Shown here in pieces: positions 12,111-23,689 of a stretch of DNA of 64,000 nt; within the stretch, counting starts at the first letter, position 1; every line of letters starts with the position of its first letter. The DNA comes from Toxonevra muliebris (taxonomy: Eukaryota; Arthropoda; Insecta; Diptera; Pallopteridae). The stretch spans positions 111,883,388 to 111,947,387 of the forward strand of contig OY829326.1 of the NCBI GenBank assembly GCA_963691655.1, read 5' to 3'. The notes below the pieces were generated by a model that was not told the DNA's origin, did not search any database, and saw only the letters and a list, made by a program, of their open reading frames with translations. A program made the position numbers and the translations under genes.

Positions 12111-12309
12111 TTTCTTATAAACGACATAGTTTCACTTCAGCTGCGAGTGCTTGCAGACACATAATTTTTTTTTTACCGTATGCCTTCTGTTTGCAAAATC
12201 AGAATAAAAAAAGGAGTCAAAAATATGAAACAGAGAAAAGAGAGACATGCAAGAATCAAAATCAGCTAATACAACCAAGAAAGCGACTAAATCACCTATT
12301 ATATATGCA

Positions 12310-13370
12310 GAAATTTAGCATGGAAAACCTGTGGTTGTACTCCGTACATCTTAAAGTGGATGTATACCATGATGGTATGGCCAATACTGACCTATGGTGC
12401 GGTAGCCTGGTCGCAAAGAGTTAAACTAGTTACAATAAGGAAAACCCGCAGCAAAGTTCAAAGACTGGTCTGTGTTTGTAACACAGAAGCTATGAGAACA
12501 TGTCCCACGGCAGCCATGGAGGCACTACTCGACCTCACTCCTCTAGTAATAGAGACTGCTGCCAAAAGGACACTTATAGGCATATCAAGGGAAGAAGCTG
12601 GCAGAGAGAAAGTCCTCAGCAGTAGAGACCCCAAAGTATCTCTGCTGGCCTTCCCTTAGCAACCCTGCCTACAGATGATATGGACAAGAGATTCAACTTC
12701 GAAAAAGACTTCAAAGTTATACTTGCTAACAAGAGAAAATGGGAAATCCAAAGTTTCTATACCTCTTACAAAGAACATCCACTCAGATGGTACACCGACG
12801 GATCAAGAACGAATGAAGGAATGGGTGCAACGGTGTATGGTCGAAAAACCAAACACTTAGAGCCAATGGGAAGAACTCCAAGCATCTTCCAAGAGGAGAT
12901 TCTTGCCATACGGCTCCGTGCACAGTTCAACCTTGAACGTGGGTACAAAAAGCAAAACATAGTAACATACTCTGATAGTCAACCTGCTAACAGGGCACTA
13001 GATTCAGTTGAGATCTCCTCAAAAATAGTATAGGAATGCCAAGACCTCCTAAACACATTAGGAAAGACTAATAAAGTAACTCTCTTATGGTAATGAAGTA
13101 GCCGACCACCTGGCAAGGAATGCGGTCCAGAACCCTTGTTAGGTGTAGGAATTCAAACCTTAAAAAGCATGTTAAAATAAGAGGAACAAACCACCAGATC
13201 ATACTACTGGGCACTCCTCCCAAAGCTAAGATAGTCAAAGCTACTAATTGGGAAGTTGATCCCAGCAGAGTTAAATGAAAGCCAACTGAGGGTAATAATA
13301 GGCTTCCTTTCAGGGCATTGCAAACTGAAGGAGCATTTGAAAAACCTAGGGTTAAGTCATTGTTAAAAAA
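12310..13370 (+). pseudogene. LOA/I-type LINE fragment: RT C-terminus, RNase H (copy 2)
   Basis: This is related to the fragments at 3369 and 39942. Blocks in order: CGCTPYILKWMYTMMVWPI (about 12328-12384), EAMRTCPTAAMEALLDLTPL (about 12487-12546), and RNase H with RWYTDGS (about 12786-12806), a QEEILAIR block carrying the Glu (about 12890-12910), and SDSQPANRALDS (about 12972-13007). After a stop at 13031 there is an NEVADHLARN-like block near 13095 and ESQLRVIIGFLSGHCKL near 13270-13325. Multiple frameshifts and stops show it is dead. Upstream RT domains are absent. Confidence 0.85.
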
Positions 13371-13504
13371 TTTATAATTGCATTTACATCTATTGAATGT
13401 ATAAAATTAATTATAATACATAATTAAACTAAAGAATGTATGAATGAAAGATAAATTATTATACTGTGTGCACATGTGAAGTAGCTACATAAATACGCGA
13501 CTTG
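13371..13504. other. Short intergenic spacer
   Basis: AT-rich spacer between the LINE remnant and the LITAF duplication unit. Nothing recognisable. Confidence 0.4.
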
Positions 13505-13690
13505 GTACAGTGAAAAAGAATACATTCGCAAGCAAATTAAAAAGTTTAGCCCTATATTTAAATCAAAATATTTCTTAAATAATGAACTAGAACAATGTTG
13601 AGTAAGCTTTCGATATATTGTTGATGTTTTATAAACTGAAATAATGGTATACATACATTTTTTTTAATCTGTTTAACACAATATTTGTGT

Positions 13691-13700
13691 TTTATTTATT
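13691..13700 (-). terminator. Candidate poly(A) signal of LITAF gene A
   Basis: The minus strand reads AATAAATAAA. The equivalent place in the paralogous unit also has AATAAA (20586-20581). In copy A it is separated from the stop codon by a 177-bp inverted-repeat insertion. Confidence 0.5.
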
Positions 13701-13747
13701 AAAGAAATATATTTGTATAAATATGCATATATGTATGTGAATATATA

Positions 13748-13924
13748 CACTAGCGGACCCTAGGAGGGCTTTGGAGTTAATCCACCCGACCCCCTCTCCT
13801 CACATTAACGTTAAAAATTCAGTACATTGTCATAGTTACTCGTGAAACAAAAAATTTAAATGGACACAAAAAAAAAAAAAAATAAGATCTATCCCCTTCT
13901 AGCACATTACTCGATCCGCTAGTG
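13748..13924. mobile_element. 177-bp inverted-repeat element in the LITAF A 3' flank
   Basis: The ends read CACTAGCGGACC and, reverse-complemented, CACTAGCGGATC (11 of 12 identical). The element is absent from the same place in the paralogous copy at 20.6 kb. It is flanked by TATA on both sides, so a TA-containing target duplication is possible but cannot be proved in this AT-rich context. It contains no ORF. Confidence 0.7.
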
Positions 13925-14024
13925 TATAATATATGTATATGAATATAATCGCTACTTCCATTCTTCCAAGCTTTCAACATATTCATGATTTTTGTGTTAT
14001 TAAATTCTTAAAATATTTTGCGGT

Positions 14025-14507
14025 TTACGATTGGTAAGTTCCAATGAATGCGCCGCACATTGGGCAAAAATGATTTGTATTCCGGCATGTGTCCATGCAA
14101 TAGGGCAGACAGCAACAGCAACTGCAAAGTAAACAATTACAAATTATAGTATGTATTCCTATGGCAGAGTGTATGACTTACAGAGTCCACGAAAGTAGCA
14201 AGCATGCGATGTGTGTCTTTGCTGTGGAACGATGACGAATTCCAGTTTTAATGCGACAACGACAATGTGGGCAAGTAATTTCCATTGATTTGGGCCCAAC
14301 TTGAACATTTGAACTCGTCAATTGTGGATATATTACAGTCGTTGTTGTTGATTGCTGACCTGGTTGTCCAGTAACGGGTGCCCCGCTATATGGTTGCATA
14401 TTATATGGTGGTGGTTGTTGTGGTAGTGATGGTGGTACAGCTGCATGTTGCATTGCATTCAAATCATTTAACAAAGTTTTATGCGGATTCTTATTATTGT
14501 ATTCCAT
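14025..14507 (-). CDS. LITAF-domain protein A (two exons)
   Basis: This encodes a LITAF/SIMPLE-type membrane-associated zinc-binding protein, likely on the cytoplasmic face of late endosomes or lysosomes by family analogy. Exon 1 is 14507-14182 and exon 2 is 14121-14025. The 60-bp intron starts GTAAGT and ends TTTGCAG. The split codon (CT/T) restores Leu, giving 140 aa. The N-terminus is Pro/Gln-rich with a PPPY motif (residues 32-35), a typical NEDD4-family WW ligand. The LITAF domain starts with CPHC (79-82), has a hydrophobic, Cys-rich in-plane membrane segment (about 97-117) and ends with HFCPMCGAFIG, carrying the second CxxC (128, 131). The start ATG matches the paralogue's N-terminus. 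All zinc ligands are present, so it appears functional. The paralogue lies at 20708-21208. Confidence 0.93.
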
Positions 14508-14930
14508 GATTTCTTTGTTTTTCTACTTCTTTCCAGATGTTCAACAAATTCACACGCGTTCAAATTTCAAACAAATGCATTTGCGTTGCACGACAAAACT
14601 GTACTGAAAAATAATTGAAATGTATGTAAAATAAAACCGCGTCCAGGAATATTTATAACAGATGTTCCTAACATTTTCATAACACATTATATATTTACTT
14701 ACTTATCGCACATGAAACGAAATGATGTTGCTTTTCACAGTTCTAAGTTCTTTTACGATCCTGCAAAATGCATAGTGTTAAATAATTTAGTAAATTTAGT
14801 AAATTAGCTTTACATATTTATTATTACAGTATTGCTTTGAATTGAACTTTACTTCTTAATGTCGCCATTAAACAAGCAAAGGTTGTAGATCGCTATTCTT
14901 TAAATTCGCAATGCAGATCATATCGTCGGT

Positions 14931-15735
14931 TCATAGGTTAAACTTATTAAGTAACATATTTGAAAAATAGAGAAAATTTAATATTAATGTTATTTGTTTT
15001 AAAAAATGGTATTGAAACAGCATATTTGAGGACTTTTTAAAATGACTGTGTGTGAATTCGAGAAATCTATGGCTAAAAATTAGTTTTTCCTTATAAAGAT
15101 TGTCTTAAACTATGAAGCTTGATGTAAAAATCGAGTTTTTTGATAATTCAGTACTTAGTGAGTTTTACCTCTGAACCGACGATATAAAAACAATGTGCAT
15201 AATAATTTTTATGTTTTCCTTAAAAATACACAGTTCTGCGAGATTTTAGATAATTACAATCAAGTAGTGTAGTTTTTTATGTAGAATTTCGCGCAAAATT
15301 CGAAATGGGATTTAGAATTTTTCTATCCAAAAGTTTGATAATGATCGGTTTTAGCAATTTTTTACCATTTATAAAAACTAGCAAAAATTTTTCCTTTACT
15401 AATTTTCCTACAAACTAGTAATATTTTGCTTTCACTCTAGGTTAGTTTTTGATCTATTACTTAAAATTATCAGAATTTTGAAAAATTTTAGCCTAAATAT
15501 TTGAAAATTTCAATTTTCTCGATTCGGCTTCAGAGGATAAATATAGATAGGAAACGGTTTTTGTTTTTGAATCATCTTAAAAAATTTGATTGTAGAGGCC
15601 TGTGTTATTAATCATCTCATATTATATATATAAATAAATATACATTTTATGTATACATTTATGCATATATGTATATATGTATATGAGGGCGTTGTTATAC
15701 AGATAGTCGTGGCGTTATGATCATTTGTTGATATT
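14931..15735. other. Non-coding AT-rich stretch
   Basis: Upstream of LITAF unit A. AT-rich, no supported gene. An ATAT/TATGTATA simple repeat occupies about 15625-15685. Confidence 0.45.
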
Positions 15736-17203
15736 AGGTCCGTTCCCGTACTATAACGCGGGTGAACGCGTTTGCCTAAAACAGCCCAGAAAGCGTTCCC
15801 GTACTCAAAAAACTTGCAAATGAGAGCGGAGATGAGATTAATTAGTCTTCTTCTTCTTGAACGAATTTATACATTTTTACCCGCACTTTTGTTTCGGGTA
15901 AAAATGTTAAAAGTGTCAAACAATCAGCTGTTTTGCTTTTGTGAAAATATATTGAAAATTTGAAATTTTAAATAAATAAAGAATTTTTACAAACATTAGT
16001 GTTATTTAAAATGGAAAATGTTTAAAAAACATTTAAAAATGTATTAAGAGTATATTTGCCAATTTTTAACTACATTCACCACAGATTAATGACGCAAGTG
16101 TCTGTTAAACTCATAATGTTGTAGGAGCTTCTGCTATTTCTGAAAAATGCAAATGGATGACTAGAAGATTCTACAGAAGTAGTCAGGCGAACAATTTATG
16201 TTTAATTTTTTCATTATTTATTTATTTCCCTGTAAGATTTAATAATTTTTATTGTATTAAATATCACAGAAACTTCGTTTTTTTTTAATTTAACAATCGT
16301 TACAATTTGAAGTTTTCTTTCATGCAAGAAAAGTGATTTTGTGCGTTCCCGTACTTTTGTGCAGTTTTGTCTTAGTCCAGTCATTATTAAGATTTTCATC
16401 TTAATAATTCTTATTTCAGATTTTTCTGCAGTAATTGTTGGTCTGGTATGATAGATGGGAAAACTACAAAAATCAGTTCAGGGGTTACAGAGTTACATCC
16501 CCAAAAAACTACTCCTTTGGTGAAAAAAGCCGTTTTTTACTAATAACTTGTTAACCGTAGATATCAAAAAACAAACCTTGAGTAATTTCCTAAAAAAGGG
16601 ATCAAATAATTTTTTCATATATGTCATAGTTTTCGAGATATTCAATATTTAAAACATTGCAAACTTCGTACTTAGGAAAAATTCAATTACTCGAAAACCA
16701 AACAAGCTGGGAAGAAAAAACAAAATGAGTTTTGAAGGGGATATAAAGAACAACATCCACCATTTTCGTTGATTACGAAACATTTTTAGTATATAAACAT
16801 AACAATAAATTATAGTTGCTTGTTGGTTTTTGCTACTTTAACTATTTACAGGCCTAATAAAAATAACTGGTTTCACTATATGTTATAAATTTATTATCTG
16901 TTTGTTCAAGACATTAGAAATAAAAACATTCACATTTTGCAATTTTGTCAGCATATTAAAATTAACTAAATTTTGGCCAATCCGTGCATGCAATGTTTTA
17001 AATATTGAATATCTCGAAAACTATGACATGTACGAAAAAATTATGACACCAATAATTACTGAAGAAAAATCTCAGATAGGAATTATTATGAACTTTTGGT
17101 GGATTTTTTACTCTACCGACTGGACTGGACTACTATCACAGAGAGTATTTTTTGTTTACCCTCAGTTTACCAGACTTTACTCAAAAAGTACGGAAACAAA
17201 CCT
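15736..17203. mobile_element. Candidate inverted-repeat element, AGGTYYGTT-CCGTACT ends
   Basis: The left end AGGTCCGTTCCCGTACT and the reverse-complemented right end AGGTTTGTTTCCGTACT match at 14 of 17 positions. They are flanked by ATT at 15733-15735 and 17204-17206 (or by TA, if the end is shifted by one base). The CGTTCCCGTACT motif recurs inside at about 15788 and 16344. A second, internal inverted repeat (about 16605-16670 with 16985-17045) shares GTCATAGTTTTCGAGATATT. The open frame at 16902-17240 has no recognisable domain. Superfamily not assigned. Confidence 0.45.
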
Positions 17204-17206
17204 ATT

Positions 17207-18401
17207 GTTTCAATATAAAAAAAAAGTGCACGAGATTTGACGTTGTGAAATTACCATTCACAATTTATGTAGTATGTAGGTAATTGCCTTTTAGGAGTAA
17301 ATAGTGAAAAGTGTTTGAAAAACGAAATAAAACTGCTGAACACCACCAATATTTTGTTTGTAGACAAAAAAAGGGATACGAAAGAGAAAGAGGTCAGTCT
17401 TGGCTGTACCACGGATATTTTTTGTTTCTCTCCTCATTATTTTTATTTTTTACAAATGTTTGTTTGCTTTGTGGTTTGAGAGGCTTTGAGCCGAAAGAAG
17501 AGAAAAAAATTAAAAAAATTATTGTGCCTAAATATAAATGAAAATCACAAAGAAAAATTAAAAAGATTGGCGGAAAAATCTAGGCCTGTGCAAATCTTGA
17601 CAAATAAATAAAAATTTTTGAAATATAGGATGCTGTTCTCACACACGTGAGCAATAATGAGCACCATGGGCAGGATCACTGTGTGTTCATTTAAGTGCAA
17701 CCATGGCGGATTTTTTGTAATTAAAAAGAAACGGTGGAATTGAAATTTTTATATTTCTTCATCACTTTTTCCTATACTCATGAAGACAGTCTTATAAATA
17801 GTGTGTCCCGTAGAAGTATGCTGTTTTCCTGTGTTTGTCGCTTGAATTTCTAAAAAGTTGTGAGATGATCTGTTAAAATCGGAACCCTTGTTACGTCATG
17901 TTACGTCGATTTCATTGAGGTTTAAGGAGAGAATGTTAAAAACAAATATTAATCCTCATTCTTATTTAATTAAGTCTCTGTGAAGCAAATTGTAGGGTAC
18001 TGTTTGACCCTGTTCGTTGTATATGCAATGATTTCAATAATTTTTATATGCTAGTCGATTTTTGTACCCCTGTTTATACATTGAAACAATCTTTGTTATC
18101 TCATTTAAATTCGTAATTAATGTTTTCACGCAGCTGTTGATAAGCCAAGTATAAATTTTGCTTTTAACGTTTCCACCTAATTCCCGTAACGCAACACAGT
18201 TCAGACTATTGGTTGTCTCGGTCACCGATCCGCCCATGCGTGATACTGATGCGCCCCACGGTCTTATTTGGCGGGAGGAGAGCCTGCTGGGACTTCATCG
18301 TCATTAAAAAAGAACCTAGTTTGCAAACATACTTGATATACTTTTTGCATTTGAATTTATAATGAATTTTAAAGAATTCAAATTTTTGTGTGGATGGTTA
18401 A
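17207..18401. other. Non-coding stretch with a GC-richer island
   Basis: Mostly AT-rich. The island at about 18160-18300 is less AT-rich and open on the minus strand (MGGSVTETTNSLNCVALREL), which could be a fragment of an unrecognised element. No function can be assigned. Confidence 0.35.
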
Positions 18402-18518
18402 CCCAGTAATGCCTATAGCACCTAGTCGCTCAGCCGTTCCTGCCAGGTTCAAAAATAATTGTTTTCTCTAGTTACTTTCTTGATATATCTACTTTGGTTC
18501 CCGCTCGTCCTTGATGGG
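18402..18518. mobile_element. 117-bp TTAA-flanked mini-element
   Basis: TTAA lies at 18398-18401 and 18519-18522. The ends read CCCAGTAATGCC and, reverse-complemented, CCCATCAAGGAC (8 of 12 identical). The CCC start and TTAA site fit piggyBac-type MITEs. It is very short, so chance cannot be excluded. Confidence 0.45.
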
Positions 18519-18881
18519 TTAAATAGTTGATAGAAGATTTAAATCAATTGAAAAGCTATTACTATAAATGAAGAGTCTGAGGTAAAAACGTGATATCCAA
18601 CACTTTAAAAATTTTACAGAAGAGCAAAGAGACGTTCACATTTCCGTTTTTTTTAAATTTTTTTCTTTTGCAAAATTTTTTTAGTTCATTTTCATGATAT
18701 ATGTGACGTGTAAAACTTTTATGTTGAAAATATAATAGTTGCAAATAGAATAAATGCTGAAAGTTTTGACTATGATAAAAGCAGGGATACCCGGCGGTCA
18801 AAACGTGATATGTGCGTTTGAATTTTATGCTCTGAATGAGTTTTCTAATGGTTTTTTCTTGATAATTATACGAATTATAAT

Positions 18882-19349
18882 AGGTCTGTTCACGTACTTT
18901 CCCATTAAAAACTTGCAGCGAGAGAGTAAAATAGAAATATTGAGAAAAAAGTTCTAGCAAAGAGACAAATAGTAGAAAAAGTACGTGAACAGAAAATTAG
19001 TAGAAACTTGTAAGTAAACAGCTGATCGATTTTTAAAATTTATTGAAATAGTTTCTTGTGACGCACCATTTTCACAAATACTTAAATCTTCCACAACATT
19101 ACCAATTTTCCTTTTGCGACTCATTTGTATCAGAAAACCACAACATATTCTCTAAAATTAACAAAATTAGCAAGACATACTTTTTGTTGACGTTTAGATT
19201 TTTTACAGTTCTTTTTTTTTCGGCAGCTGAAAATTCTTGGAAGTCAAAATTTTACTAGTAGAAATTTTGCAACTATTTTTCTCTCTCTCATATACTTACG
19301 CTTTCGTTTTTCTCACTCGTTGCAAGTTTTTCAAGTACCTGAACACTTT
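18882..19349. mobile_element. Inverted-repeat element related to the 15736 family
   Basis: The left end AGGTCTGTTCACGTACTT is followed by AAAAACTTGCAGCGAG. The reverse complement of the right end reads TGTTCAGGTACTTGA followed by AAAACTTGCAACGAG. A perfect 15-bp inverted repeat, CTGTTCACGTACTTT, also pairs 18886-18900 with 18978-18992, so a shorter nested form is possible. The CGTACT..AAAACTTGCAA text also occurs at about 15795-15820. Confidence 0.5.
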
Positions 19350-20486
19350 ACTACCGCTGTTTCAATATTAAATTATAAACAGAAACCTGGAAACGGACTT
19401 GTTTTGCATAGGAATACATGAACGTTTTGTACTGTTAGGTCCGCATTTACAGAAATGCGATTTTCAAAAAATTATTTTGAAAAAAGTAATCAGCATTTTT
19501 AAAATCTGAAAGCGGCAAAATATCGGCGTGATACAAAAAAAAAAAAAAACATTTTGGAAAAAGTGTTGAATGTCATGTTTTGATCATGTTGGAAGTAGCG
19601 GGTCGAAAAATTTTAAAAAAATTCAAAAATTTTTATATTTATTTTTTCATTAATACGGAAGCACATCGAAGCACGTAAAATTATTATTATAAGAAGAATA
19701 TTTGGTTAAAATGATTCAAAAACACCATTTTAATCGGCAGACCTGTGACTACAGCTGGAACCAGAATTAAGGCAAAGTATTGAAAATTCAATTTCTGGCA
19801 TAGTTTTGAAAATAAATTCTTGATTTTCGTTGTTTTTTACTATTTATTTTAACTTTGAAAAATAAGAAACCTGGGGAGTTACTCTGTAGTTCGATTCGAA
19901 ATTCGAATGCCAATTTCGATCCGAAAAAGCACAAAATCATATCTGAACATCGAACAAATATTATTCGAAAATGTTTTATAGAATACCAATCCCCCCTGTA
20001 ATAAATAACACAATGATCCTAGGTTGGACTAGAAATATAAATGTATTGAAGATATCACAAAAATTTTAGAAAATCGCATGACTGCTGTGCCAGCGCCTGC
20101 CATATTATACATCTTTAACTTTCGATCGACTGTGAATTTAAGAAAAAAAGCACATATTTTAGAGAAGCTACAGAAGCGATTTAAACAACAACTAGAAATG
20201 GCAAAGAAAGACACTTAAGCGATTAAACAATGAACGATTTGGAAAACATTTTTTTCGGCCCAAAGAAAACAAAACATGAAACGCATTTTGGTTTCCGTAC
20301 TATGATTACAAAACTGTGTCACTTTAATAAAATAAATATTAATCTTATCAATAATTTTGCATTTTTTTTATATTTGGTAAAACTATCGATCTTGAGGTTA
20401 ATCCCGTGATCACGGGATTGAAATTTGAATCCTTAAACCCGAACCCGAACGACATCCCTAGTGCACATGTACCTACATATATGTGT
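19350..20486. other. Non-coding AT-rich stretch
   Basis: No gene supported. On the minus strand, TAGGGATGTCGTTCGGG at about 20461-20445 looks like a hAT-type end, but no partner was found. Confidence 0.4.
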
Positions 20487-20580
20487 GAATCGGTACAGTA
20501 AAAAAGAATACAATGTGCAAGCAAATTAAAAAGTTTAGCTATAATCTTAGAGGCACAATATTTGTATTTTTCTGATATTA

Positions 20581-20586
20581 TTTATT
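20581..20586 (-). terminator. Candidate poly(A) signal of LITAF gene B
   Basis: AATAAA on the minus strand, about 120 bp after the stop codon and at the position homologous to the candidate signal of gene A. Confidence 0.5.
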
Positions 20587-20707
20587 TTAGAAATATATAT
20601 GTAGGTGTGTAAACATAGTAAGTTATAACAATATAATCGATACTTTCGATTATTATCGTTAAATTCTCAATATAAGTATGCATGATTTTTGTTGAAATTT
20701 TTGTGCT

Positions 20708-21208
20708 TTACGATTGATAAGTTCCAATAAATGTGCCGCACATTGGGCAAAAATGATTTGTATTGCGGCATGTGTCCATGCAGTAGGGGAGACAGCAACA
20801 GCAACTATAAAGTAAACAATTAAAAATTATGGGAGGTACTTCTGTAGACGAGTGTAAGACTTACAGAGTCCACGAAAGTAGCAAACATGCGATGTGCGTT
20901 TTTGCTGTGGAACGATGACGGATTTCTGTATTAATTCGACAACGACAATGTGGACAAGTCATTGGCATTGATTTGGGTCCAACTTGAACATTTGAACTCA
21001 TCATGGGTGGATATGATAGAACGGTTGTGGTTGTTGCTTGCTGACCTGGCTGTCCAGTAATGGGTGCTACATCAACTGTACCACCTTCTGATTGCATATT
21101 ATATGGTGGTGGTTGTTGTGGTAATGGTGGTGGTGCTGCTGAATCATGTTGTATTGTATCCAGATCATCAGACAAAGTTTTATGCGGACTTTTGTTATTA
21201 TCTCCCAT
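20708..21208 (-). CDS. LITAF-domain protein B (two exons)
   Basis: Paralogue of the gene at 14025-14507. Exon 1 is 21208-20865 and exon 2 is 20804-20708. The 60-bp intron starts GTAAGT and ends TATAG. Splicing yields 146 aa. The N-terminus is Pro/Gln-rich with PPPY (33-36) and a few extra residues relative to protein A. The LITAF domain runs from CPHC (85-88) through the segment THIACLLLSWTL-CCCCLPYC to HFCPMCGTFIG. Exon 2 is nearly identical to that of gene A, while the linker between the PPPY motif and CPHC is more diverged. By family knowledge such proteins dimerise through zinc and anchor to endosomal membranes, with PPxY recruiting NEDD4-type ligases. Start codon context (AAACATGG) is good. 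It appears intact. Confidence 0.93.
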
Positions 21209-21585
21209 GTTTGCTTTATTTTTCTACTTCCTTCCAGCGGCTCAAAAAATTCACTCGCGTATAAATATCAAACTAATGTATTTGCGTTGCACGACAATAC
21301 TGTACTGAAAAATAATCGAAATGTATATAAAATACGACCGTGTCCAGAAATATTTACAACAGATGTTCTCAACATTTTCTTTCCTTACTTACTTAGCTCA
21401 CATGAAACGACATAACATTGTTTTTAACATTCTTGCTTATTTTATGACCTTATACAATGCATAGTGTTAAATGATTTAATATATTTAGTTATAAACTTAC
21501 AGTATTGGGATTGAAGTGAAGCTAATTAAGCACGCAAAGGTTGTAGATCGCTGTATTTCAAATTCCCAATGCAGATCATATACAG

Positions 21586-22667
21586 ATATAAATATAGAAA
21601 CAATGTGCATATAAAACGTAGCTTGAGAATATCTAACTTTGCCCGGGTAAATTAAAATCATTTTATTTAGGTATTTAACTTTATCATATATTTGTTTATA
21701 TGAACTGATTTGAGGTGAATCTATTTGACGATCTATATCCACCCATTTATGAAAAAATTAACTTCTTTTAACATTGAATTTTGATGGCTAATATTGACTT
21801 TTTCCAGTTCAAATCTTTACCGCTAAGAAAGCTATTGATTTTTTTTATATTTCTACAAATTATTTGTGGGCTCGAGCATATCCAAGCGTTTGAGGGGGGG
21901 GGGGGGGGGGGGAGTTTATGTTTCTAGTGACAGACTGTCGCTGAGAGTGCTCTGAATAGAAAATTAGTGAAATATTCAAACGTACATTAATCTTTACAAA
22001 AATAATAATGCATTACTAATCACCGTAGCACCGTTATCTTATCATTTTAAATTGACACAACAATATATTTATTGATAACGCTTCGAACGCTAATGAAAAT
22101 AAGTTAAATATAATTAAATTATTGTAAAACGCTTTTATATTGCCAGGTACACAAACACTAAATATAAAATCTTTAATTGTTTATGATATTATTGAGAGAT
22201 TTAAGCAATGTTTTTATTACCTAAAAATTTTTTTTTGGTAAAAAGAAATAGTGAAATTCGGATTTTAACCAGTCTTTTGCGTTGGTGTCTATTTAACACA
22301 ATTTGAAGTTTCAAAAGTAACGAAACGATAATTGTTTGCAGCAATCTGCCTAGTTATATGTATATAATTCACTGTGTCAATATGAAACATAACACAACAA
22401 AAGCAATAAAATTTTAACGTAAAACTTGGGTTAACATGTAGAATCAAAAATTGTTTTATAGGTAGATACCAGATGAATGAGTCGTATGCTAATTTATTCT
22501 TTATGCAGCAGCAAATAGCCATTAAAAAATGGGGAGTCCCAAATTCGAACAACTTAATATCACTCAAATCTTATATTACAATAGTCAACAAAAAATTTGC
22601 ATGATTGCGAAAAACATCATATATCATTTATAGTATATAAGTATGTACCTACATACATACGTAAATA
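21586..22667. other. Non-coding stretch with a poly(G) run
   Basis: AT-rich, no gene. About 21892-21912 is an almost pure G run of about 20 bases with possible G-quadruplex potential. Confidence 0.5.
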
Positions 22668-22840
22668 CAGTAGCGGATCCAGAGATTTTCTATGGAGGAG
22701 TTTAATTTTTTCGTCCCCTAAAACTTTTTTTTTTCATTTATGGCTAACGATGAAAATGTATAAAAATTTCATCGGTTGGGGGGGGGGGGGGGGGGGAGGG
22801 GGGGATTAAACCCAAAACCCTCTTCTTGGATCCTCTAATA
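22668..22840. mobile_element. 173-bp hAT-like MITE remnant
   Basis: The left end reads CAGTAGCGGATCCAG and the reverse-complemented right end reads TATTAGAGGATCCAAG. They share the TAG-GGATCCA core. A G run (about 22779-22804) lies inside. The flanking 8-mers do not match, so the ends may have decayed. CAGTxGCGGATCCAG is a common hAT-type terminus. Confidence 0.5.
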
Positions 22841-23017
22841 CAATCTTACGAGTTGTTGGCCAAAATCGATTTGCGAACTGTATACTTGTGCATAAATGAT
22901 GATGTCATTTTTGAGGTAAAATAAATGCACACTCAAAATGGGTTGAAGTTTATAGTTATGGAATTTAAGTGAATAAAAGAAGTGTGTGTTTTTCTATTAA
23001 AAATATTATAAATAATA

Positions 23018-23364
23018 CTAGTCGGTAAGGACCCAGTAACTGGGGCTATTTTTTTTTTTGCTCAAAAAATCTCTTTATGAAAAAACAAATATCAAAAGAG
23101 AACCAAACTACTCGTTGGTGTTTTTTTTTTGTTATTTGTATATGCAGATAATTCTGAGAAATGCCGTTACTCATGTCTTCTCTCTCTCACTCTCATTTGT
23201 TATTTACTTTCACTTAAGCAATGATTTTTACAACGATTAATGCAATGCTTTGTTCAATGAGTGAATTTTAAAGAACTTCCGACGCTAATATTTTGGAATT
23301 GACTAAACCGATTATAAATCTGATTTAATTAATTTAATTTTTAGATTAATTTTTGGCTAACCTA
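23018..23364 (-). mobile_element. Helitron-like non-autonomous element, copy 1
   Basis: On the minus strand it ends with a hairpin (CCCCAGTTACTGGG core), then CTTACCGACTAG, followed by T. This is the 3' structure of Helitrons: hairpin, a short spacer, CTRR, insertion before T. The opposite end reads TAGGTTAGCCAAAAATTAA. Copy 2 at 51428-51765 has the same boundaries in the same orientation, which defines the ends. No Rep/helicase gene is present. The 5' end lacks the classical TC, so a Helentron/DINE-like form is possible. Confidence 0.6.
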
Positions 23365-23689
23365 CTCATCAAGAGAAGCTGGCTGCGCATCTGCCTCAGG
23401 TACATCCAGAACCGCTGCAAAACTGGTTTGTTTTTCGGCGTTATACCATTCGAATAGCATGTTCACAATTCGTTTACTTTCTCTTTTTAAACTTTTTTAT
23501 TAATTTTTAAATAATTTTTGTGGTTTTCTTTAGTAGGTAATTAAAATATTTTTTCAACTAAATTTTACTGAGAAACTAGACCAACATTTTTAAGCCACTG
23601 TTCATTACAGACTTAATTCATACGAACAAAGTAATCACTTTCAGATATTTTTTTAAGCAAAATATGGAAATTCTTTTAAATTTTATTTA

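Larger units (their letters stand above)
13505..14930 (-). repeat. Segmental duplication unit, copy A (contains a LITAF gene)
   Basis: This unit is homologous to 20487-21585. Similarity begins near GGTACAGTGAAAAAGAATAC at 13505, runs through the 3' flank, both exons and the intron, and continues upstream through AACAGATGTTC (about 14660) to GGTTGTAGATCGCT (about 14880-14895) and ATGCAGATCATAT. Copy A carries an extra 177-bp inverted-repeat element in the 3' flank. Confidence 0.8.
20487..21585 (-). repeat. Segmental duplication unit, copy B (contains a LITAF gene)
   Basis: Paralogous to 13505-14930 in the same orientation. The shared flanks include GGTACAGTAAAAAAGAATAC and CAAATTAAAAAGTTTAGC at the 3' side. 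The 5' side shares GTGTCCAGAAATATTTACAA, ACAGATGTTC and GGTTGTAGATCGCT. It lacks the 177-bp insertion present in copy A. Confidence 0.8.

Noticed and set aside
16902..17240. 112-codon frame inside the inverted-repeat element
   Set aside because: It crosses a TIR and an internal inverted repeat and has no transposase motif.
18034..18300. Host exon or capsid-like fragment on the minus strand
   Set aside because: Slightly less AT-rich and open for 67 codons, but nothing is recognisable and no splice partner was found.
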